DNA from: Akkermansiaceae bacterium UBA1506
Lineage (GTDB): Bacteria > Verrucomicrobiota > Verrucomicrobiia > Verrucomicrobiales > DEV007
Length of the DNA: 11,335 nucleotides
Assembly: GCA_002323995.1 (NCBI GenBank)
Contig: DCQY01000138.1
Location: 1,530 to 12,864, forward strand
Direction of reading: 5' to 3'
The position numbers were made by a program, and so were the translations under genes. Below the pieces are notes generated by a model. That model was not told the DNA's origin. It made no database searches and worked only from the letters and a program-made list of their open reading frames with translations. Shown here in pieces: positions 1-6,208 of the stretch. How positions within the stretch are numbered: position 1 is the first letter of the stretch; each line of letters starts with the position of its first letter.

Positions 1-348
1 GTGAGTTCGGTCACGCGGCGAAGTTTCGACGCCAACGGAAAGATTGTGTCCAACCTGGTCAAAAACGAGAAATACAACTACCGGGCCACCCTGACAGACT
101 ACGCCGAGGCCGCCGAAGCGGTGGCGAAGGAATTGAAGCTGCCCTTCCTCGACCTGCACCGAATCAGCATCGCGCACCACAACGAGATCGGCCGCGAGGC
201 GAGCATGACATACAATTTCAAAGAGGGCGACAAGACCCACTTCAATCGCAAAGGGGCCGAGGCGATCGCAGATCTGATACTCGAAGAACTCAAAACGGTA
301 GTCCCGGACCTAGCGACCTATGCGAAAGAGCCCGGCCCGACAAATTAA
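1..348 (+). CDS. SGNH/GDSL hydrolase, rhamnogalacturonan acetylesterase-like (3' part only)
   Basis: The frame is open from the first base of the window, so this is the C-terminal 115 residues of a longer protein; the GTG at position 1 is not a credible start. What remains fits the end of the rhamnogalacturonan acetylesterase group of SGNH esterases. It has a segment after the central sheet (RRSFDANGKI, then a helix with YAEAAEAVAKEL), a strand with FLDLHRIS, and a final block GDKTHFNRKGAEAIADLI. That final block holds the Asp-x-x-His pair that completes the Ser-Asp-His catalytic set in this superfamily (D80 and H83 counted from base 1). Family members remove acetyl groups from pectic rhamnogalacturonan, usually outside the cytoplasm. 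The nucleophile Ser, the oxyanion residues and any signal peptide lie upstream of the window. Substrate is inferred from family resemblance only. The next gene starts 210 nt downstream and is unrelated. Confidence 0.8.
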   Translation: MSSVTRRSFDANGKIVSNLVKNEKYNYRATLTDYAEAAEAVAKELKLPFLDLHRISIAHHNEIGREASMTYNFKEGDKTHFNRKGAEAIADLILEELKTVVPDLATYAKEPGPTN

Positions 349-350
349 AG

Positions 351-364
351 GATCGGTGATCGGT
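351..364 (+). repeat. Short tandem duplication GATCGGT x2
   Basis: Two perfect 7-bp copies of GATCGGT lie head to tail immediately after the esterase stop codon. A reverse-complement copy, ACCGATC, lies at 434-440. The copies are too short, and the inverted pair too far apart, to claim a terminator. It is recorded only as a visible repeat in the 210-nt intergenic spacer. Confidence 0.4.
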
Positions 365-510
365 CAAAAAAGTTTGGCAGGTCGAAGGCAAACCGGAAGT
401 CTATCTGTGACGTTGCTCAGCCACCTCATTAAAACCGATCCCAGTTCACGCTCATGGATTCCCGATAACCGTGATCACGCCAGCCCGACCATTCTGTTTT
501 GGTGTCCAAT

Positions 511-526
511 TTGAGTGTATAAAATA
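511..526 (+). promoter_or_regulatory. Possible -10 region upstream of the DUF1552 operon
   Basis: An AT-rich patch containing TATAAAAT (518-525) lies about 33 nt before the ATG of the DUF1552 gene, the expected place for a promoter -10 element of the three-gene operon. It stands out in an otherwise GC-balanced spacer. No clear -35 hexamer is seen at 16-18 nt upstream; TTTGGT-like bases around 498-503 are too close. The call rests on position and composition only. Confidence 0.3.
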
Positions 527-558
527 CTTCTAACTGTGAGATTACGCACGGTTCAGTC

Positions 559-1851
559 ATGACCTCAAAACCTCACTCTTCACTCCACACTGTCGATCGA
601 CGCCACTTCTTGCGCAGTGGGGCTGCCACTCTCGCGCTACCAGCGCTCGAGGCATTTTCCGCGCACGGGGCATCAACCGTCGCAGCGGGAGCAAAAAACT
701 TTGTTGCCATTGGCACCTACCTTGGCTGGCATCAAAACGCTTTTTTTCCCGAACAGGCGGGCCACAACTATGAAATGCCGGCAACCCTTTCTCCGATCGC
801 CGGGCTTCGCGATGAGTTCACCATCTTCTCCGGTCTCGACCACCGCGCTCCCAACGGGCACGGCGCCTGGAGCAACTTTCTTTGTGGCCAATCACCCAAA
901 TCCTATTCGCTCGACCAGAAGGTCGCGGACTCCATAGGAGCTAAGTCTCGTTTCCCATCGATTCAATTGGCTGCGGGAGCTGGTGAGTCAGACACTAAGG
1001 AAGGAAATGGTATCAGCTTCACCCGTCAGGGTATTAAGCTACCCCAAGTTCAGCGTCCCAGTGTCCTCTACAAGCAACTCTTCACATCCAAGGCTGACCG
1101 TGCCCGCACCGAGTATTTGTTGCGCAGCAAACAGAGTTCCCTCGACCTGGTATTGGACGATGCACTGCGTTTGCAGAAATCTCTGCCCAGTCGGGACCGC
1201 GAAAAACTGGAGGAATACTTCGAGTCCTTAAGAGCTGTGGAGAAACGCATGGGGCGCCAACTCGAGACCATCAACGACCCAGTTCCCCAGCCGGATTACG
1301 AACTTCCCAGCTACGACCCCATCACTCCGAACCTGCAGATCGAAGCCGAACAGATCATGTATGATCTGATGACTCTAGCTCTCGAGACTGAATCGACTCG
1401 TGTGATTTCGTTTTTCCTTCACGGCCTCGGACAGGTCTTTTCCTTCGACGGAAAGGCTCTCGGTTCCGGCTACCATGGATTGTCCCACCATGGTAATAAT
1501 CCGGCGATGATCCGCGACTTGATCACGATCGAGACAGCTCACATCCACTGTCTGGCGGGTTTTCTGGAACAACTAAAGGCAAAGAAAACTCCACAGGGTA
1601 AATCGCTCCTCGACGACACCATCGTTCTTGTCGGCACCGGTATGGGTGATGCCAGTCGTCACAGCAATGCGAATCTACCAACTCTCGTAGCGGGCGGTGG
1701 TTTCAATCACGGTAGTCACCTAGCTTTGGGCGGATCAAAAAATGAGACACCGCTACTGGGCGATCTCTTTATTACCCTGATGCAGCGACTGGGCATTGAA
1801 GCGGACAGTTTCTCCAATGCTTCACGCAATCTGAACCAACTGTTCAGCTAA
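559..1851 (+). CDS. Tat-exported DUF1552 family protein
   Basis: This 430-residue protein matches the usual size of DUF1552 (PF07586) proteins. The N-terminus has a twin-arginine signal, DRRHFLRSG (R14, R15), followed by a hydrophobic stretch rich in Ala and Leu, so it is probably exported folded through the Tat system. Family hallmarks follow: an early segment FVAIGTYLGWHQNAFFP, HRAPNGHGAWSNFLCG near residue 95, a helical LPSRDREKLEEYFESLRAVE segment around 212-230, and late His-rich motifs GYHGLSHHGNN and GFNHGSHLALGG. Conserved His and Asp residues suggest a metal or cofactor site, but no activity is established for the family. In these phyla DUF1552 genes regularly sit beside a PSD-type cytochrome, as here, where that gene starts 6 nt after this stop. 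The two probably act together in the periplasm; this is inferred from linkage. ATG 559 is chosen because the Tat motif begins right after it. No Shine-Dalgarno sequence is visible. Confidence 0.9.
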   Translation: MTSKPHSSLHTVDRRHFLRSGAATLALPALEAFSAHGASTVAAGAKNFVAIGTYLGWHQNAFFPEQAGHNYEMPATLSPIAGLRDEFTIFSGLDHRAPNGHGAWSNFLCGQSPKSYSLDQKVADSIGAKSRFPSIQLAAGAGESDTKEGNGISFTRQGIKLPQVQRPSVLYKQLFTSKADRARTEYLLRSKQSSLDLVLDDALRLQKSLPSRDREKLEEYFESLRAVEKRMGRQLETINDPVPQPDYELPSYDPITPNLQIEAEQIMYDLMTLALETESTRVISFFLHGLGQVFSFDGKALGSGYHGLSHHGNNPAMIRDLITIETAHIHCLAGFLEQLKAKKTPQGKSLLDDTIVLVGTGMGDASRHSNANLPTLVAGGGFNHGSHLALGGSKNETPLLGDLFITLMQRLGIEADSFSNASRNLNQLFS

Positions 1852-1857
1852 CCCCGG

Positions 1858-4536
1858 ATGATATTTACCGCCAATAGGTATCTTCGTTTTGCCGGAGTGG
1901 CAGTCATCCACTTCGCTGTTCTAGCTACTCCCGTCAAAGCCGAAGAGGTCCCTGCCGCTATTCAGGACATCCTTTTTAAAAACTGCCTCCAGTGCCACGA
2001 TGCCGATTCCGAAAAGGGCAACGTTAATCTCGACCGCAGCTCCATCGACTGGACAAATAGCAACCAACGTGCTCTCTGGCAGCGAGCGCTCGAGGCCATT
2101 GATCGCGGACTCATGCCGCCACCCGAGAAAAAAAGCCTCACCAGCGAGGAGCGCAAAACAGCCCTCGCTTTTCTTGATGAAAAAATCCTCGAACATACCG
2201 CCATCGGCGGAACGCTACCCCGCCGTCTCAACAAAACCGAATACGAAAGTACAATCAGGAATCTCTTCCACCTTCCCGAGTTCAGGCTTCCAGCCGGCTT
2301 TCCTAACGATACTAATTATCACGGATTCAACAATGTTGGCGAAGGCCTCGTCCTCTCACCTCCCCACCTTGAGTCCTATGCCAATATTGCTCGCCATATC
2401 GCTGACGAAATTTTTCCTCCTACCAAGCCGGCGCCTGAAAAGAAAACTTGGAGCGCGGGTCCCGAGGACATGGTGCTTAGTTTTTCTGCTGCTGGCGTTC
2501 ACGGGAATGCGCTCCGCCTCGCGTCGCGCAGCGTGGATATCATGCGCAGCTGCAGTTGGCCTAGCAAGATTGAGATCAGTGATTCTGGAACCTACAAAAT
2601 TACAGTCGACGCTTCCAAATTCCTTTCGAAGTCGGGAAGCCCATTCGAAGGGGATATGATGCTCGAAGTCTACGCGCGAGCTGTTACCGCCACGGATCGC
2701 TCCAAGGTTTCGGATTTCCGACTCTTAAAGAAAATTGCAGTGACAAGTGAGGAGCCCCAAACCACGGCCTTTCAAGCTGATCTCTACGAAGGCGAGACGG
2801 TTCTCTTTCACTGGAAGAATGCCAGGATGACTCACGACCCTCCGGCTACTGGTGAAGCTTTTGAAGTCCTATCTAAAGAGAACCCCCGGTTTCTCGCTGC
2901 CTGGCTAAAAACGGTCTTCCCGAGCGGCGACCCAAAACGGCCTATCAGAATATCAAATCTGAGGGGACGTAACGGGTGGGACACCGTTTCCAAATACATG
3001 GCGGATCCGGATCTCGATCTAACCCACGCCACTACCGACTCCGCGCTGGCCCAGGCGTTTTTCAAACTTGCCGCCAGCAAAGGTAAAGCCTCCATCGCAG
3101 ACTGCCTCTGCTACTTTTACCACACAAGGGGGCCGGCCATGGAGATTCACCAGCTAACCATCGAAGGCCCATCGAAGCGGATCGAGAGTCCCATCGATCT
3201 GAAACGACGGGAACGACAACTCAAAATAACCGGAGCACCTCATAAGGGGCAGGCACGGGAGGACTTCGTCCGTGGAATGTTGTCCAGTTTTCTCCCACGT
3301 GCCTTCCGCAAATCAATCAGTAATGATACCATAGAAAGCTACCTTAACATCGCAACGCGTCACTGGGAGAAGGGCCACAGCTATGAAGAAGGCATGCACC
3401 TTTTGTTTCGTAACATCCTCATTTCGCCACGCTTCCTGTATCGCTGCCTCGATCCCGAGGGTATGGACGACTTCGACCTCGCCACGCGGTTGTCCTACTT
3501 CCTGACACAAGGCCCGCCCGACGAAACGCTCATTGACTTGGCGCAACGCGGCCGTCTTTCCGCCACACGACCGTCCAGGACCGATCCTTCAAAAGTAGAA
3601 TACTGGGTCCTAAGAAGGGAGACCGAACGCCTCCTGCCCACAAGTCACACCGATCCCATGATTCAGAGCTTTGTCGGACAATGGCTCGATACTGATACCC
3701 TACGAGGTATCATGCCCGACCCGAAATTTAACTTCGACGAAACCAGTATCGACATCGCCAAATATGAGACTGAAGCCTTCTTTACAGAAATCCTAACAAA
3801 GAACCTTCCGATAACTGATTTTATCGATCCAGACTTCACGTTTTCTTCGATCGGTTTTGTGCAACGTAACTACGGTTTCACTCCCTCGAAATATCTTGGT
3901 AAAAATCTTAACAGTGCGGCCAAACAAAAACTCCAGCGCCTCGAAATTGAACGCGGCGGTCGCCACGGCGGCCTGCTCGGTCAATCGGCTATTCTCACCG
4001 CAACCGCCAACGGAGTCGATACTCAACCAGTCGTTCGCGGCGTTTGGGTACTTGAAAACATCCTTGGGACACCACCTCCTGAGCCCCCTGAAAATATCCC
4101 GGCGCTAACGCCCGATACTCAGGGAACTATAACCCCGCGCGAAATGCTGGCCGCCCATACCAGCGACGCTGCCTGTGCCGGTTGCCACCAGCACATCGAC
4201 CCGGTGGGCTTTGTCCTCGAAAACTATGATCCAGTCGGACGTTGGCGAACCGAATGGCCCGGAAAAACAGCCACCACGATCGACGCCTCAGTAACCCTTC
4301 CCGATGGCACTGAAATAGAGAACGCGATCGAATTCAAAGCCTGGCTGCTCGACAACATTGACTTGTTCTCAAAATGCCTTGCCGGGAAGCTGATGACCTA
4401 CGCCACCGGCCGTGTTCCCAACTACGCGGAGAATCGTGAAATCGAGGAGATCGTGAAGAAAAATCGAGAAAACGACGACGGCTTCCGAGATCTCGTGTTG
4501 GCACTGATCGAAAGTGAAACCTTTCGCACCCAATGA
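1858..4536 (+). CDS. Periplasmic PSD-type c-cytochrome (PSCyt1-DUF1587-DUF1595-DUF1592-DUF1588-DUF1585)
   Basis: This 892-residue protein has a signal peptide ending near the Ala-Glu at residues 28-29. The first CxxCH haem site, CLQCH (C43, C46, H47), lies in a PSCyt1-like domain (about 38-95). DUF1587/PSD3 follows (about 119-184, RRLNKTEYESTIRNLF), then a predicted beta-sandwich region (about 200-325) to which I cannot give a family name. DUF1595/PSD5 covers about 460-515, DUF1592/PSD4 about 515-660 (LLFRNILISPRFLYR, DLATRLSYFL), DUF1588 about 700-805 and DUF1585/PSD2 about 815-890. DUF1588 contains the second haem site CAGCHQHIDPVGF (C773, C776, H777). The order and length are complete for the family. 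Two covalent haems imply electron transfer or redox chemistry in the periplasm; the substrate is unknown. It lies 6 nt after the DUF1552 gene and overlaps the next start by 4 nt, so the three are probably co-transcribed. No Shine-Dalgarno sequence precedes the ATG. Confidence 0.92.
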   Translation: MIFTANRYLRFAGVAVIHFAVLATPVKAEEVPAAIQDILFKNCLQCHDADSEKGNVNLDRSSIDWTNSNQRALWQRALEAIDRGLMPPPEKKSLTSEERKTALAFLDEKILEHTAIGGTLPRRLNKTEYESTIRNLFHLPEFRLPAGFPNDTNYHGFNNVGEGLVLSPPHLESYANIARHIADEIFPPTKPAPEKKTWSAGPEDMVLSFSAAGVHGNALRLASRSVDIMRSCSWPSKIEISDSGTYKITVDASKFLSKSGSPFEGDMMLEVYARAVTATDRSKVSDFRLLKKIAVTSEEPQTTAFQADLYEGETVLFHWKNARMTHDPPATGEAFEVLSKENPRFLAAWLKTVFPSGDPKRPIRISNLRGRNGWDTVSKYMADPDLDLTHATTDSALAQAFFKLAASKGKASIADCLCYFYHTRGPAMEIHQLTIEGPSKRIESPIDLKRRERQLKITGAPHKGQAREDFVRGMLSSFLPRAFRKSISNDTIESYLNIATRHWEKGHSYEEGMHLLFRNILISPRFLYRCLDPEGMDDFDLATRLSYFLTQGPPDETLIDLAQRGRLSATRPSRTDPSKVEYWVLRRETERLLPTSHTDPMIQSFVGQWLDTDTLRGIMPDPKFNFDETSIDIAKYETEAFFTEILTKNLPITDFIDPDFTFSSIGFVQRNYGFTPSKYLGKNLNSAAKQKLQRLEIERGGRHGGLLGQSAILTATANGVDTQPVVRGVWVLENILGTPPPEPPENIPALTPDTQGTITPREMLAAHTSDAACAGCHQHIDPVGFVLENYDPVGRWRTEWPGKTATTIDASVTLPDGTEIENAIEFKAWLLDNIDLFSKCLAGKLMTYATGRVPNYAENREIEEIVKKNRENDDGFRDLVLALIESETFRTQ

Positions 4537-5861
4537 TCTTGACTCATCCCATCCTATTTCTGTCCATTATCACTCTCCTATGCGGCACTGCACTTGGATT
4601 ACAAACAGGTGCGACGGCAGCGAATGTCTCCGACGGGGGACACGGGATGGATGAGGAAGCTCTCTCTCAGATTTCCGAAAAGCTCCAGGCTATTGTCGAC
4701 AGCGGTCAGAGTTCCGGCATGGTCTCCCTAGTGGCTCGAAATGGGGAAATCGCGTCCATTAATGCGGTAGGCTGGCACGTCTGGTCGAAAGAGCCCATGG
4801 AGGCCACGGCTGTCTTTCGGTGCGCATCGATGAGCAAGCCGTTTGTCGCGGCCTCCATCATGATGCTGGTCGATGAAGGCAAACTGCAACTCGATGATTT
4901 GGTGGAGGATCACATTCCGGAATTCAAGGGACAGAAAGTAGACACGGTTAACCGGTATCAGGTGCGGTTCCGTGGCGCCAGATCATCTGACGGATTGCCA
5001 ACAGCTCAGCATCCATTGACGATTCGAACCCTTCTCAATCATACGGACGGGCTCCCGGTGACGAGGTCGACGAAAGCGGCAAAAACCATCAAGGGCCGTG
5101 CTCTTGCCTGCGCAAAGAACCCTCTGATGTGGGAACCCGGATCGAGAGTTTTGTATGGAGGTGAGGGTCTTCACGTCGCCGCCTATCTGGTCGAAAAGTA
5201 TTCCGGCTTGCCCTATACCGAGTTTGTGCAAACCCGAATCCTCGATTCTCTCGGCATGAAGAGCACCTGGTTCACCTACAAGGACATACCCGAGGACCGG
5301 CGACTTCCGGGGCATCGCAAGCGCAAGGACTCTTGGGAACCCTTCTTTAAGGGGGATCCAAAAATCGGCGGCAGTGGCCACTACTTTGCGGTGGATGCCG
5401 GTTTATACTCAACGGCGGGGGACATGTTCCTCTGGCACCAGATGTTTCTCAACGGCGGTGAATACAGCGGCGTTCGCCTTCTTTCCGAGAAGTCCGTTCG
5501 TGAGATGACGCGCAATCAAACCGGTGACGCGCAGCTCGATGAGGAAATGAAGAACTTCGTCTGGGGTCTTACCTGGAAGGTGGTGCATGAACCGGAGGGC
5601 ATTACGGCCGGGCTTAGCAAGGGGAGCTTCGGGAAGGGCGGGGCGGGAAACAGTATCTGGGCCGATCCCAGCACAAAGACCCTTTACATCGTCATGCAGA
5701 ACATCAGCGGTGGGGACCATACGCTCGGCATGCAAGCGGTTCTTAAAACGGCTGGCGCTGCACTGACAGCCCTCGCAGAAACGGGTTTCGCCACAGACTC
5801 CGAAGCCTACCGCAATGGGCTCGCCTTCCTCTTGGAGACCCTACAACCTGACGGCTCCTAG
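4533..5861 (+). CDS. Secreted class C beta-lactamase-fold serine hydrolase with a foreign C-terminal tail
   Basis: The start is fixed by an ATGA overlap with the preceding stop. A hydrophobic signal segment (residues 5-24) precedes a beta-lactamase/transpeptidase-like domain (PF00144, about 40-400). The catalytic SxxK is S99-M-S-K102, in a context typical of the family (FRCASMSKPF). The second motif, usually Tyr-x-Asn, is represented by YGGEG (Y208), where Gly replaces Asn. The third, usually Lys/His-Thr-Gly, appears as FGKGGAG (367-372). These replacements are common in esterase, peptidase or amidase members, so beta-lactam resistance should not be assumed. Residues from about 409 (AALTALAETGF...GLAFLLETLQPDGS) do not belong to this fold. 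They match the last repeat of squalene-cyclase/prenyltransferase-like proteins, and the similarity continues in frame past the TAG stop (see 5757-5987). It is third in the operon with DUF1552 and the PSD cytochrome, and probably acts in the periplasm or at the cell surface. Its substrate cannot be told from sequence. Confidence 0.88.
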   Translation: MILTHPILFLSIITLLCGTALGLQTGATAANVSDGGHGMDEEALSQISEKLQAIVDSGQSSGMVSLVARNGEIASINAVGWHVWSKEPMEATAVFRCASMSKPFVAASIMMLVDEGKLQLDDLVEDHIPEFKGQKVDTVNRYQVRFRGARSSDGLPTAQHPLTIRTLLNHTDGLPVTRSTKAAKTIKGRALACAKNPLMWEPGSRVLYGGEGLHVAAYLVEKYSGLPYTEFVQTRILDSLGMKSTWFTYKDIPEDRRLPGHRKRKDSWEPFFKGDPKIGGSGHYFAVDAGLYSTAGDMFLWHQMFLNGGEYSGVRLLSEKSVREMTRNQTGDAQLDEEMKNFVWGLTWKVVHEPEGITAGLSKGSFGKGGAGNSIWADPSTKTLYIVMQNISGGDHTLGMQAVLKTAGAALTALAETGFATDSEAYRNGLAFLLETLQPDGS

Positions 5862-5987
5862 CAGGTGAGAACCCGAAGCAAAACCATCCAGGAACATTTT
5901 GAAAGTGGCTTTCCGTATGGAAAAGATCAATTCATCTCCTACTCCTCTTCCCGCTGGGCAACGCTCGCCTTGATGCACAGTTTGTGA
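5757..5987 (+). pseudogene. C-terminal remnant of a squalene-cyclase/prenyltransferase-repeat protein, interrupted by TAG
   Basis: The last 34 codons of the serine hydrolase and the 41 sense codons after its TAG stop form one continuous frame ending at TGA 5985-5987. Read together they resemble the final alpha-alpha repeat of bacterial squalene-hopene-cyclase-like proteins: ALTALAETG, then GLAFLLETLQPDGS, the TAG, then QVRTRSKTIQ, FESGFPYGKDQFIS and RWATLALMHSL. In that family the usual reading is DGSW followed by xVRTR or similar, then a FESGFPHGKDQ-like motif and a WAT.AL terminus. The TAG (5859-5861) therefore stands exactly where Trp (TGG) is expected, a single G-to-A change. The rest of that protein, normally several hundred residues, is missing. 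I infer a truncated gene end joined to the serine hydrolase. The family match is from memory of motifs and has not been aligned. Confidence 0.65.
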
Positions 5988-6208
5988 TCCCTCGCTGGGG
6001 CTCCATGCCGAATGCTCGGAGGCAAGTCGAAAGATCGGCCGCAACTTGAGAGCGGTTCACCGTAGAACCCCCACGACCTGCCTGAACATCTCCGTGAGTA
6101 GCCCTACTTCCGGTCGGGGACAAGATTCGGGCGAAAAACATTCCGAATATCCAATCCCAACGCGGAGAAAGAGTGGGTCTACCACGTTTAGACACCCAAT
6201 CCCATCCC
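5988..6208 (+). other. Intergenic spacer before the propeller-cytochrome gene, no gene seen
   Basis: After the TGA that closes the cyclase-like remnant there are about 220 nt with no supported coding sequence on either strand; open frames here are short and resemble nothing I know. There are two similar short segments, ATCCAATCCCAACG near 6149 and ACCCAATCCCATCCC near 6192, the latter abutting the preferred start codon. A GGAG at 6164-6167 lies 5 nt before a GTG (6173) that could be an alternative start for the downstream gene. No stem-loop followed by a T-run was found. Confidence 0.45.

Noticed and set aside
372..410. Short frame reading VWQVEGKPEVYL before a stop in the spacer after the esterase
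   Set aside because: It looks protein-like and could be a gene tail, but it is only about 16 codons after a stop codon, too short to assign.
350..441. GGATCGGT and ACCGATCC inverted pair in the first spacer
   Set aside because: The arms are only 8 bp and are separated by about 76 nt, so a chance occurrence is likely.
320..514. Small plus-strand open frame overlapping the esterase end and running into the spacer
   Set aside because: No recognisable motif or ribosome-binding site, and it overlaps the real stop region in another frame.
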